Of a stretch of 47,302 nt of DNA, positions 24,952 to 36,083 are shown in pieces; within the stretch, counting starts at the first letter, position 1, and the number at the start of each line of letters is the position of its first letter. The notes beneath the pieces are model-generated. The model was not told where the DNA came from and searched no databases. It saw only the letters and a program-made list of their open reading frames with translations. Position numbers and translations under genes: made by a program. Origin of the DNA: Zygnema cylindricum (Eukaryota; Streptophyta; Zygnematophyceae; Zygnematales; Zygnemataceae); NCBI GenBank assembly GCA_037447655.1, contig JBBHKE010000667.1, positions 312,001-359,302 on the forward strand, in the 5' to 3' direction.

Positions 24952-25732
24952 GTCAAAATCCTAGTTGTTCAATACGTGGATTTTTTCATTTTTTTCCAGT
25001 TTCTACGTATTGTACGTGACTTTTGAAAAATACGCAAAAAAACGTCTACTGTAAACTGAAACTGCAATATTACGGCAACTAATAAACAAAATACTGTAAC
25101 TGTTAGATTTTTTACGGAAACTGTACGGTAGTTTACAAAAAAAAATCGATGCACGTATCCGTACTTTCTGTTCAGTAAACCGAACAGAATGTACATGGAT
25201 TGTACGGGAAAATAATGTGACGTCTACAAATATTTCCAAAAAGAGACGTTGCGGCGTCACACTATTTGAGCGCCGTGAGTTCAAATTTTGTACGGGCGTC
25301 TTCTTCAAATTTCGAAAAGAAGCCGCCATTATTACTTGAACAGCTGAACCCGAAAAATCATAGAAGACGCCATTACCGTCGCCACGGCGGAAGTTAAATA
25401 TAATAAAAACGCATGGCGCAGGATTTGAATCTGCGCCTGCGCACGTCGTCTCGTACGGCTCGGAACACGCATCCTTAACCAGTTGATGTAGATGTTACGG
25501 TACATCAATATAGTGTGATAATAAATTTAATTAATTAATGTTTTTCACCGCTCATTTAACGGAAAGCGTACAAACTGCGGTACATCTTCAATTCAATTTT
25601 TAAAAAATGTACGGATTTGTACGGAAAAAAATCATTAACGTTTTTTTTCAAATCGACCTCTCCAGTTTCTACGTATTGTACGCGCGTTCGAAACGTGCGT
25701 AAAATACGTTTTTGAACAACTATGGTCAAAAT
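24952..25732. mobile_element. hAT-type non-autonomous transposon, 765 bp, with 8-bp target duplication
   Basis: GTCAAAAT at 24952-24959 is repeated at 25725-25732. Between them the ends are CCTAGTTGTTCAA (24960) and TTGAACAACTATG (to 25724), inverted with one mismatch. CCAGTTTCTACGTATTGTACG occurs near both ends as a direct repeat (24997 and 25662). The interior is rich in TACG/GTAC words, has no transposase frame, and holds a tRNA-like sequence on the minus strand. Confidence 0.82.
25412..25490 (-). other. tRNA-like sequence (tRNA-derived remnant)
   Basis: On the minus strand, AACTGGTTAAGGATGCG resembles a tRNA D arm/A box. About 40 bases later GCGCAGATTCAAATCCTGCGC forms a T arm-like stem with the loop TTCAAAT. 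A run of five T follows 6 bases later (TGCGTTTTTATT), as at a pol III terminator. I cannot fold a convincing anticodon arm or acceptor stem, so this is probably a decayed tRNA or SINE head carried inside the transposon, not a working tRNA gene. Confidence 0.35.
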
Positions 25733-26757
25733 AAAAAGAACGGCCAAGCAAAAAATATGGCCCTATCTCCAAGAACAAGCGAAGTAAATGACTGCGCCTC
25801 TCCTCACTCCTCGAGCTCCTTCCTACGTGCTATTAGAGTTTCTGTGGTTTTATAATATACTTGCATAATCATAAGGAAACTGTGCACCCTAAAAAGCAAG
25901 TGCCAACACCAATAAGTATTTCATCAGAATCACAATTTGATCTCCACTAATAACAGAGTGGCGTTTCGTGACCAAATCCCATCTTGGATGGTCATCAATG
26001 CAAGGTTTTTGACTTTTTGTACAAAAAGTACGAGCCACTTGCCGCTGCCTGTAGTTCTAAAATACGAGCCACTTGCCGCTGCCTGTAGTTCTAAAATACG
26101 AGTTTTAAGTATGAATCCGACTTCACCGGTCACGGATGAGGACTTCCCGCCCGTTTAACTGCGAGAGCACGCAGTATTTCATGGATAGGGAGTATTGTAC
26201 GGTCCCTGTTGGGCTGATTGCTATTCGCGACTGCGAACTACATAGAATTTGAAAGCTCGTACTTTTCCAGATGTACGCCAATGAAATACTGTACTTTATA
26301 AGTTTATATTGCGCTGTACTTTATGTTATTATTGGGTACAGTACAGTGCCTGATTTTTTGACAACCCTCATTTTTTTTGCGCAGATTGCGGAAAATAATT
26401 TGCTTTGATTGCTTGCCAAGGCATGTAAAGGAAACAAGTGATATTTCTGTGAGATTCCTGTACTTTTTGCCAATTTTTTTCACATTTTACCAAAAAAACT
26501 CTCCTAACTTGCCCAAGAGAGCATGAGACTAAACCAAAAAAGAAGCCGAAACTTTTTCGGTTCCATATTCTTTTGAAAGCTTCTCTTCGTCCGTACGTTC
26601 AGCAATGTGGAAAGACAGATTATGTCTCGACACGTGCCATTAACTTGATGGAGTTTCGTTAAGCTTTTTTTCGTACTTTTGCCTTTCTGAATTCTGCACG
26701 TTTTACAAGTACAAGTATCCACACTAATTTTTGTGAAACTCTGGAGGACCAGTAAGG
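25733..26757. other. intergenic with a 34-bp tandem duplication
   Basis: Positions 26029-26062 are repeated exactly at 26063-26096 (TACGAGCCACTTGCCG...). CAGTATTTCAT at 26175 faces ATGAAATACTG at 26280, a small inverted repeat. The part next to 26758 should contain the promoter of the following gene; no clear TATA box. Confidence 0.5.
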
Positions 26758-29675
26758 ATGCGACAGGTGGAAGATCCCAATGCTACTACATTTCCTAAAT
26801 GGCTAAGTCCTATTGTTATTGTTCTCGTTGTTGGCCATCTCGTGGCACTGGTAATGGAGAAGCTGTTTTCCCTTCCTTAATTATGATAATTTATCTGAAG
26901 GGAGAGGGAGAGGGAGAGGGAGAGGGAGAGGGAGAGGGAGAGGTAGAGGGAGAGGGAGGGAGAGGGAGAGGGAGAGGGAGAGGGAGAGGGAGAGGGAGAG
27001 GGAGAGGGAGAGGGAGAGGGAGAGGGAGAGGGAGAGGGAGAGGGAGAGGGAGAGGGAGAGGGAGAGGGAGAGGGAGAGGGAGAGGGAGAGGGAGAGGGAG
27101 AGGGAGAGGGAGAGGGAGAGGGAGAGGGAGAGGGAGAGGGAGAGGGAGAGGGAGAGGGAGAGGGAGAGGGAGAGGGAGAGGGAGAGGGAGAGGGAGAGGG
27201 AGAGGGAGAGGGAGAGGGAGAGGGAGAGGGAGAGGGAGAGGGAGAGGGAGAGGGAGAGGGAGAGGGAGAGGGAGAGGGAGAGGGAGAGGGAGAGGGAGAG
27301 GGAGAGGGAGAGGGAGAGGGAGAGGGAGAGGGAGAGGGAGAGGGAGAGGGTGCCTTAATTATGATAATTTATCTGGAGAGAGGGAGAGGGAGAGGGAGAG
27401 GGAGAGGGAGAGGTTTTCAGCTCCAATGTATCTTCCAGTATTGAGTTTCGGATGTTTTAGGGTTCTTGGATTAGAAAGTCTGTCATACCAACTTGAAATA
27501 GAAGAATTCCCTTTGTTCAATCATGATTTTAATGTTTTTGGTGGAATTCATAACAAGTCTTTAGTTTATTAACTCCATGTCACAGAGCCAGTGGTGGCAA
27601 TCTTGCAAACAAATTCTCCTGGATGAAATATTCTGACCAGAGAAATACGGTTCATAAATTGTGTATTGACCCTAGTACCCCCCCCCTTTCTTTTCCTTTT
27701 TTTGGGTGAGGAAAACCTTATATATCTGCGTCTTTTAGCAACCATGGGTCACGTTTGACTATTCTGAGTTGCTGGTTGCGGTTCAGTTGGTTGTGAAAGG
27801 ATTTGTAAGAGACAAAAGTTTTACCACATCGTTGCTTTTTTATTTTTAGCTCTAGAGAGCGAGATTATAGGGAAGACAGTTAATATTTTGATTCAGTTGA
27901 GAAACAGGTTTTACCGGGTTAAGGGAATTAGGGAATTGTATGCTGTTTAAGTGCTTGTCAATACCTTTCTCGGTGCATGAGCTGGTTCAAGCTTATTTGC
28001 AGTAGAAAGAGGATTATTGTGAACATCTTTTTCTTCTTCACTTCTTCTCGACTTCTTTCTTCTTCTCTTCTTCTATTCTTTTCCTCTTCTCTTCTTCTCT
28101 TCTTCTTTCTTCTTCTCTTCTTCTATTCTTTTCCTCTTCTCTTCTTCTCGTCTCTTCTTCTCTTCTTCTTCCTACTAGTACTGCTTTCTTCTTCTTCTTC
28201 TTCTTCTTCTCATTCTTCTCAAAACATGCCTCGCCATTCTTCTCAAAACATGCCTCGCCATTCTTCGCGTAGGTCTTTGAATTAGTCCAGGTTACGTTGG
28301 ATGACCTTCCTGCTAATATTTATTTTACTTATTAGACTAGTGAAGATTAGTTATGTATTTATAAGCCATGTTGGGCTTGTAGTTTTCCCTATCGCATAAA
28401 GGTGTTGCAAATGGGTGTTATAGCAGTAGGAGCGTGTTCACATATTTCTGTGATTACCATAGCAATGAAGGTTCAGCTACAGTGAATTGTCAATTTCTGA
28501 AATGATTACCTTTTAGGGTCATAAGAACCCAGCGATAACCTGTCGTGGTTATTAAGCAGATAGTTCATTATATAACTGAAACACCTAACTGAAAGCCCAC
28601 GATATTTTTGGTTTGTCAGTGTCTTCAACCGCAAACTGTTCACTTGTACTTAAAAAACTTTGCAGTACATCCTTGATCATCCATCATGTTTGCTTTCTAC
28701 AATCTTATCCATAGGTATCACCTAATCTTCCTGAATTCCTTTTTTTAAAGATAATTGGCCTTCAGTCCTGCATTTTCTTTGGCTTATAGCCGTTTCTGGA
28801 AGTCTACTGTGTTTGTATGCCACAGTCACCCTCTCTCCATCTCTCTCCCTCCCTCTCTCTCTCTCTCCTTCTCTCTCCCTCTCTCTCCCTCTCCCTCTTT
28901 CCCTCTTTCCCTCTTTCCCTCTCTCCCTCTTTCCCTCTTTCCCACTCTTCCTCTCTCCCTCTCTCCCTCTTTCCCTTTATGTGACGGTCATTCTATTATT
29001 TACAAACAGCCAAAAGACAAAAAAGCCAAAAGACATTGGCCAATGACCAGGCAGTGGTGATTGTTGTAGTTGTTCATTTAAGCCTACGGATTTATTTTTT
29101 TATATATTAGACACCTTGTCTCACATTGCATCTCATAATTTACCTATGAGACCTAAGAAGATTGGAAGCAGCTGAGATTAGCTCTATAAGCAGGAAAGTT
29201 TGGAAATGTCGTAAGTTACTTTAGGTTGAGATGAAGTCAAGTGATGAGAGGTACACTAATTTTTGTAAAGCAAGACAGAATGATTAGTTTTTCTAACATT
29301 GTTTGTAGTTGATGTAGGGGCAGAGGTACATGGAAATGTTATTCGTGTCATTTCTTGAACTTGTGGATAAAATAGTTCGTTCAATTGATACTCCATGCAA
29401 ATCAGATGAATGATATTTGTGTGGTTGAAATACGAAAAAACTTTATTTGGGATTAATGGCTCATCTTGATGTTTTTGTGGTTTAGATAACTATAAGCTTT
29501 ATTTGGCAGTAATCGCTCAGCTTTTTATTGGTATTTGTGTGGATTGAGATACGATAAGACTTTATTTGGGACTAATGACTTTTTTTTTTTTTTCCTTTCC
29601 TCTCTTTTGCAGACATACTGGCTGTTTAGGATCACTTTTGACAAGCAACCACCTCGTCGAAGGAAGACCCAATAG
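26758..29675 (+). CDS. 51-residue single-pass membrane protein, two exons
   Basis: Exon 1 is 26758-26850 (31 codons, donor GTAATG) and exon 2 is 29613-29675 (20 codons plus TAG, acceptor TTTTGCAG after a long T/C tract). Both ends are phase 0. The protein starts [15 protein letters not shown], continues with about 20 hydrophobic residues ([18 protein letters not shown]) and ends in a basic tail, [11 protein letters not shown]. The positive tail suggests a cytosolic or stromal C-terminus. The ATG is the first after an in-frame TGA at 26734. The pattern (polar start with DP and FPKW, one membrane span ending in YW, basic RRRK tail) resembles short, uncharacterised plant membrane proteins I have a general memory of but cannot name. 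No function is assigned. Reading on without splicing gives a 40-residue protein ending just past the donor, without the tail. Confidence 0.6.
26875..27412 (+). repeat. GGGAGA hexamer array with duplicated flank, in the intron
   Basis: Positions 26900-27350 are about 75 copies of GGGAGA with two early interruptions. The 23 bases just before it (26875-26897, CCTTAATTATGATAATTTAT...) recur at 27353-27375, followed by a short second array (27376-27412). Flank and array were evidently duplicated together. Reading frames through it (Gly-Glu, Gly-Arg) are not coding. Confidence 0.92.
28025..28980 (+). repeat. TTCTT and CTCT tracts and a 24-bp duplication, same intron
   Basis: Positions 28025-28210 are TTCTTCTCTTC repeats. 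CATTCTTCTCAAAACATGCC is then repeated as a 24-bp tandem pair up to 28258. Positions 28830-28978 are CCCTCTTT repeats. Imperfect 50-60-bp repeats with ACTTTATTTGGGA lie at 29420-29580, just before the acceptor. Confidence 0.85.
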
Positions 29676-30676
29676 AACTCTTTACTTCACGGGATGTTCC
29701 TTTAATGCTTTCGTCTCGTCAGGGTTTTCATATGGGGACCGTTTGGACATGTCCCACATCTCCGATAGCAGTATTTTCTCTGGATAATATGTCCAGAGCC
29801 TAGGTTCTATGTTGTTAACTATGAGATTGTCATTAAGTGTTTGGAATAGGGTCATGACTCTCTCAAGCATTGCTGAGAGAGATCGGGTGAATATTATAGC
29901 ATAGATGCAATGTGAAGACTTACAGTATGATCGTACCAAGAACCGTTTTTTCTATGTTGTATCTATGTAGAAATATGGAGCAATGTGTAAAGGCTTAGTT
30001 AAGATGATGTTTCCTCCCACGGACTGAATTGATTAGTTAAAAATGCTGGTTGGGTTTGTGATGCTTTGGCGGCATGGATGGGATTGGTTTTGTCTTGTTG
30101 ACAAAGTGAATAGCATTTTTTTGGTGACCAGACGGTTCTCTTGTGTGTTTGTACGATTGCACAAAGAAGAAGCTTTGAACACTAAAGAGCAGTGGACTTC
30201 TCAAAAAATATTTCGACAATATCCAATTGAAGGACCACTCAACTTGGATGACGGTACAAAATAAACGGAATTCCATGCCCGGCAACTGCCACATGTTGGC
30301 ACCGAAAACTTATATAGTATACAAAACTTAGTGTATTTTTTATACCAGAACTTGGTTTGGGAAGTCAGTTGGGGTTGGATGGAAACAGCCCAATCCTTGA
30401 GCGGAACATCACCTTCCAGACTACAGAATAATTAGAAAAGAAACTAATGCACAAAAACACACACACACACGCACACACACACACAATATAAAATATCTGA
30501 GTACATGGAATTTAAATGGTTACTACAATGTCGGATGATCTGAGAAAGTCTCAGATCCACGACAGGAAGACGTTCGCCAAAGAAGCACACTGCACAAAGG
30601 TATCAAAGACACATAGCACTGTTAACGTGAGATTAGAATATACAATACTGGTTTAGGGCCAGGAGACAACAATATT
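29676..30676. other. 3' region of the small gene and intergenic DNA
   Basis: Contains a CA dinucleotide run (about 30456-30484). A 73-codon open frame at 30043-30264 has no recognisable similarity and I do not call it. Nothing else stands out. Confidence 0.45.
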
Positions 30677-30788
30677 AACACTAATAACGATGGGCAGTTT
30701 ACTATAGTGGTCAGCTTCAGTGCGGTCAGCCTGATTTCGTATGGATACGTTTCGCACTGACTTTTTCCGTCCTTAAATCGCACTTTTT
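30677..30788. repeat. direct repeat, copy 1 (partner at 32359-32477)
   Basis: From AACACTAATAACGATGGGCA through the shared CTTAAATCGCACTTTTT this matches 32359-32477 almost base for base, apart from an insertion in the second copy. Its first bases resemble the right end of the TA-type MITE family. Confidence 0.85.
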
Positions 30789-30796
30789 GAGTAAAC

Positions 30797-30915
30797 TACA
30801 CCGTCGATCGCATTTAGCGTGTTGAACACTAATTCGGCGCCCCTAAATTTTGAGGGTTTTTCCTAAAATAGGGTAAATGATACTAATTTTTCCTGTACGC
30901 TAATTACGAGAATAA
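30797..30915. mobile_element. fragmentary TA-type MITE
   Basis: The left end TACACCGTCGATCGC and the following 40 bases (GAACACTAATTCGGCGCCCC) align with the copy at 14148. The right end is worn (CGCTAATTACGAG). Confidence 0.6.
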
Positions 30916-31312
30916 CAATTAGTGTACACCATTTTAATTTATGTATTTTTTATTAGTGTGGAGTACGGAACGTGTCGGTGTGTATAAAAATGTACTTTTT
31001 AATTATACATGTACGGATATTTTAATAAAATATCTGTTATCACACGAAAAACTACCCTGTGAATTAAAAGATTTCGAATGTACCTGTTTTAGTGTACATT
31101 TATTTGTCGCGTATTGCCTACACCCTAAAAAACTGAAATTAGAGTTAGGAATTAATTAGAGTGAAAGTATGCGACAGTGTACGAATTGTCAGAAACTGTA
31201 CTTTTACCTATATTACTGTGAATATCCTCTCGATAAATCAGCTGTACCCATATTGGCGTTCGTTGAAAAATTAGTGTATAACTTTTTTTTCAAAAAATTT
31301 CTAAGTCAAAAC

Positions 31313-31817
31313 TACACCGCGCATCGTAATTAGAGTAATGAAAAAATTAGAGTAAAAAAAGAGAAAAAAATAATTAGAGTAATTTACTCTAATTTATGTG
31401 ATAGAACTGTTTCAGAAAGGAATTTACTCTAATTTATGCGGTGTACTCTAATTTGGCAAGCTAATATCCTCTACTGTAAATAAGGTATTCGTACAGAATC
31501 TGACAAAACGTACAGTTTATCGTCAATATGACGTTTGCACTACGCGGTTTGTTAAAACGCGGTTACATGATAATGGCCTGTGTTAAATCATTATTTGTAC
31601 TTTTTTATTTATAAAAGTACAATTTTGCACGGTCGGACATCGTCCGTACTCCACACTATTTAAAACGAACATATATTAGAACTAAAAACGCTAATTAAAC
31701 CTTACCTTAAATGGCATAATGAAAAAATTAGAATCATTTACTCTATTTGATGTGATATAGTCGAAATTTCGAGCGACCGAATTAGAGTAATTTACTCTAA
31801 TTACAATTCGCGGTGTA
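31313..31817. mobile_element. TA-type MITE, 505-bp version
   Basis: TACACCGCGCATCGTAATTA... at 31313 is mirrored at 31792-31817 over 26 bases with two mismatches. TTAGAGTAA and TTACTCTAA occur many times inside in both orientations. No coding capacity. Confidence 0.8.
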
Positions 31818-31820
31818 CAG

Positions 31821-32381
31821 TACACCGCCAATCGTTATTAGCATGTAAGTTTTTTTAGCGTATAAAAATAATTACCGTGGTGTACGCTATTAAAGAATTT
31901 GAAAATTTTGGAAAAAATCATACATTCTAACTGTTTGGTTATGGTAATTTGGATCTTTGAAAAAAAAAAATGTCGGTCGCAAACATGCTTACACTAATAT
32001 AGGTATCCGTACAAAGTCTGACAAATCGTACACAAATCGTACATTCACTCGGTCGAAACGCGGCTGTCGGACGAATATGTGCGAGCGGGATTTTTTACGA
32101 CCTGGTTTTTTTTTCCTTTTTAGAACGCACATTCTCATGCGTCCACGGTTGCTAAAACCAATTTATTGTACTTTTTAATTTTAAAGGTACATTTATGTAC
32201 GGTCTGACACTGACCGTACACCACTCTATTTAAGAGAAAACGTACTGAAAATAACCCTAAATAGAATAAAGAAAAAAATAGAATGAACTACGCTAATGGA
32301 GAATAAAAAAAAAAAAAAGCGGGACGGAATTAGTGTACACAACCGAATTGTTGTTGTCAACACTAATAACGATGGGCAGTT
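31821..32381. mobile_element. TA-type MITE directly abutting the previous one
   Basis: A new left end, TACACCGCCAATCGTTATTA, starts three bases after the end of the 31313 copy. The best right partner is the TAATAACGATGGGCAGTTTA at about 32362-32381. The interior shares AAATAGAATAAA with the 14148 copy. The right boundary is uncertain because the sequence beyond it is also repeated. Confidence 0.5.
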
Positions 32382-32477
32382 TACTATAGTGGTCAGCTTC
32401 AGTGCGGTCAGCCGGATTTCGTATGGATACGTTTCGCACGTTGTACTGACTTTTTGCGTCCTTAAATCGCACTTTTT
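32359..32477. repeat. direct repeat, copy 2 (partner at 30677-30788)
   Basis: Second copy of the roughly 115-bp repeat, with an 8-base insertion around CGTTGTACTG. About 1.57 kb of MITE-filled DNA lies between the copies. Confidence 0.85.
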
Positions 32478-32808
32478 ACAGTACTGTACTTGTAGAGTAC
32501 CCTAAAAACCTTTCGAGCCCATCCGTACATACTGAACCCTTCCGTACATACTGAACATCTTTGATGTACGTTTTCGTCACTTGATAACTTATATCAAAGC
32601 TTCTTTAGTCAGCTTTTTACGGTTTCCTTTTACGGTAAGGCACCTAAAATTAAATTTTTTATTATTAGGGTTTCTTTTTCTCTCTCTCCTTAGAACTTCA
32701 TCACAGAACCTCCTCTCTTCCTCTCTTCCTCTTTTCTTTTTATAATCTCTTCTCTTAAACCTCACAGTCTCCCTCTTATACCTTCTCCACTTTCCATTTG
32801 TCTTCCCT

Positions 32809-35800
32809 ATGGAGTCTCCCTTGGCTTCCACCGACACAAACACAGCCATGGCCATGGATTCTCAGCCTGACCCGCCACGTGGCACCAGCAACCAAGCCAA
32901 TGAGGCCTCTCTTCCTCCTCCTAAACCTCAGTTCGGCCGCCTTTCAGCTCGGGAAATGAACAAAAATAAAGTGGAATTTCGGAAAGTTTTTGTTCCCACT
33001 CATCGGTATACTCCTTTGAAGGAGCACTGGATGGAGCTTTATACCCCAATTACGGAACAAATGAAAATAGACGTTCGAATGAATTTGAAGGTAAGCTTGA
33101 AAGGCTGTCTCTCTGCTAGAAAAATGTTTTTTCAACGCAAGAATTTTTTTGACATTCTTGAAATTCTTGACTTTTTTTTCAATCAAATATGTTGTATAGA
33201 TGGTTTTTTGTATTTCTCCCTCCCCATCCCCTCCCTACCCCTCTCCCTCTCCTGTCCTCCTTCCCCTTCTCCCCCTTCTCCCCCTCCTCCCCCTACTCCC
33301 CCTACTCCCCCTCATCCACCTCCTCCTCCCCCTCCTCCCCCTCCTCCCCCTCCTCCCCCTCCTCCCCCCTCCCCCCCCCCTCCTCCCCCTCCCCCCCCCT
33401 CCCCCCCCCCCCCCCCCTCCTCCCCCCTAATCCTCCATTTCATCTCCCTTTTTACCCTCTGTTTCGTTCCTCTCTTTTCCCATGTTCTTACTTTTATAAT
33501 GTCCTTAGCTTCTTAAGCTTTCGTACAATTTTTTTGTTGTCTTCATTATTTGGTTTTATACTCCACCTGCTTTTCATTTTTGTTCTGTATATAATTTTTA
33601 GAATCGTTAACATTCTGCTTTTAAATTACAAATTTATGTGCTGAAGACATAACACTAATTTATGTTTGGTTTATTATCCTCTCACTCTCTGTTCTCTCCC
33701 TCTTTGTGCTCTCCCTCTCTGTCCTCTTATCTTTTCTCTCCTTCTGTCCTCTCTCTCTCTCTCTCTCTCTCTCCCTCTCTCTTTGCAGAATCGTAAAGTG
33801 GAGCTTAAAACAAGAAGAGACACAGAAGATATTTCTGCTCTTCAAAAATCGGCCGATTTTGTTTCTGCTTTTGTTCTCGGATTTGAAATTAGTGATTCAA
33901 TCGCACTTCTCCGATTGGACGACCTCTATGTGGAATCATTTGAAATTAAGGTCAGTTGAAACTTTTTGTCAGTCTTGGATATCGATTAGGATAATTACAA
34001 AACTATGGAATTGACTTCCTGCATTTCATTATTTAAGCTAAACAACACATTTAGTTGTATCCGTATAAAGCTTGTTAGGGTTCGAGAATTTTGTTTGAGC
34101 TTTTATGTCATTCTATGTTAGCATTTTTTTTTGTTTGGTTAACATATGTACATATATGTATTGTCAGAAACAATTATCCAAAATTTTGTCCTTTAACTGA
34201 AACGAAAACGGAAGATTGACAGAATGTCCCTTCAATTTTTGGTTCTCCGCTAAGTCCTCACTTTTCATCTCCACTTTCACACTCCTCTCATCATTCTCCC
34301 CTCTCTCACATACACGCTTTTTCCCGTACACTTTCAGTTTCTTTCCCTCTACCTTCCCCACTTTCTTCGCCCTTATTCTTAGAGCCTCTTTTTTTTTGTT
34401 ATTATCTCCATTCCCTCCCTTTTTTTATGACTCAAATTGTCATGATTTTTTTTATTTTTTTTGACGGTCTCGTTTCAGTTTTCATACATTAGGGGTGAGA
34501 CTCCACTAATGGCGTTATTATCACCATGGAACCAACTACTGATACACCTTCCGTTATCAGTTTTGTAGTGTTTTTTTTCTATGTTTTTACTGAAACTGTA
34601 AAAACCGACGGTCCGTCAATATAACCAGCTTTCCAATGATATTGGGCATTCAAAAAATTTATGTCAGAGTTTTGGTTTTGGTTTTGTAATTTTTGAAAGG
34701 CCTTGAGATCATTTGGAGGTTGTCGAGAACTTAGTTTTTCTAACTTTATTTGTTATCGATTTTTTGGATTCACTTCTTGACTCGGCTGCTGTATCTGCTC
34801 ACTAAGAAGTATAAATGAAATACTTGCTAGACCAAAACTTTTGTTAGAGAATTGAGTGTGAACCTTCCTACAGTTTTTCTCTTTTAATTTCCCTTTCTGT
34901 CGATATTGTTTTCTTAACTCCGTACACGAGCACTTGCTCTTTTCGGGTCTCAAATTTCCCAATATTTCTCATTTTCCCCTTTTTTTTCTACAACCCTTTA
35001 CTCTCGCTCTATCATTCCATTCCTCTCTTTTCCTATCTACTTTTTACTTATTTTTCCCTTTCTGAGTAGCTACTGCCTTGGTGATGGGGCAATATATCTG
35101 AATGAAGAGTAGATTGGAAAACTCCAACCTTGTTAAAGTCCTGTTTAGTTCTTCTAACTGTTTGGCTTCTCTTCAACACTAACTTTTCGTTATTATTTTT
35201 GTCTATCCGGGATCATCTGTTTAAATGTTCACGGTTTTTTTATCCGTTTTTTGGTTTCTTCTGTACGTTTCAGCAGTACACAAAGCTAAAATTCCCATAT
35301 ATTACAAAAATTATTGTTCAGTACTTGTGATCGAAAGTAAAGTTTCAGATAGAGTGGACGCTCTTGTTCAATTGGGAAGACAATGCGACGCCGAATTCTT
35401 TTGAATCACTAGGTTTAACAAAAAATCATGCATTCAAATGTCTAGCAGATAGTGGTTTGGGTGAGGTTTTAATGCCCCATAGTTTTTCCCCTCTTCCCTC
35501 CTTTCCGAGGATTCCCTTTGCTCTCACCCACCCACCACCCTCACTCACTCTTCCCCATCAACTCTCCCCCGCCCACCCCCTTCTCTCTCCCTCACCCACT
35601 TTTCTCTTACCCTGTTGAGTTTCTGACAGTCATACAGTAGAGGTTAAAAGATGTGTACTATACTGTATATACTAGCGCCTGAACATGCATAGAAATAGAT
35701 TATTCCAATTTTCTACTTGCCTCCATCTAATGATTAAACGTAATCTATATTCAAATCAGTTTTTTTTTTGTAAGTTTTGGGGCGGGGCTCAAAGCTGACC

Positions 35801-36083
35801 AGCTGTACTTTATTTCACCCAGGATGTGAAAACTCTAAGAGGAGAACATCTCTCTCGTGCTATTGGTCGACTTTCGGGTAAAGGAGGGAAAACTAGGTTT
35901 ACTATTGAGAATGCAACACGGACTCGAATTGTGATAGCCGATAGAAGAATACATATCTTAGGTTCTTTTGGAAATATTAAAATCGCGAGAGATGCATTAT
36001 GCAGTCTTATTTTGGGGTCGCCCGCGGGAAAAGTTTACTCGAAATTGAGGACGGTCGCAGCTCGGTTATCGGAAAGGCATTAA
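32809..36083 (+). CDS. PNO1: PNO1/DIM2, KH-domain ribosome assembly factor
   Basis: PNO1 (Dim2 in yeast) binds pre-18S rRNA with the NOB1 nuclease in the nucleolus and cytoplasm during 40S subunit maturation. Exons: 32809-33090, 33789-33950, 35823-36083; all joins are GT-AG in phase 0, giving 234 residues and a TAA stop, close to the 250-275 of animal and yeast proteins. Residues 1-40 are a variable, Ser/Pro-rich N-terminus. The conserved core begins FRKVFVPTHRYTPLKEHW. The first, degenerate KH unit spans about 85-150. The second KH domain is in exon 3, with AIGRLSGKGGKT (GxxG-type loop), TRTRIVIAD and ILGSFGNIKIARDA, ending SPAGKVYSKLRTVAARLSERH. The start is the first ATG after a CT-rich leader. 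Both introns carry pyrimidine tracts. Identification is by strong family similarity. Confidence 0.96.
33215..33425 (+). repeat. CCT/C-rich tract in PNO1 intron 1
   Basis: CCCCCTCCT repeats pass into near-pure C with isolated T. A second CT tract (about 33670-33785) runs up to the exon 2 acceptor. Confidence 0.9.

Noticed and set aside
25412-25490. Functional tRNA gene
   Set aside because: T-arm closing pair is mismatched and no acceptor or anticodon stem can be formed by eye, so it is listed only as tRNA-like.
26799-27572. 257-codon frame encoding Gly-Arg and Gly-Glu repeats
   Set aside because: It is the GGGAGA array read in frame, and it lies inside the intron of the small membrane-protein gene.
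30043-30264. 73-codon frame on the plus strand
   Set aside because: Starts with ATG but shows no family similarity, and an equally long frame lies on the opposite strand. It may be part of a 3' untranslated region.
32809-33516. PNO1 exon 1 read through as a 235-codon protein
   Set aside because: After the GTAAGC donor at 33091 it continues only into C-rich intron; the spliced product is the one that matches the family.
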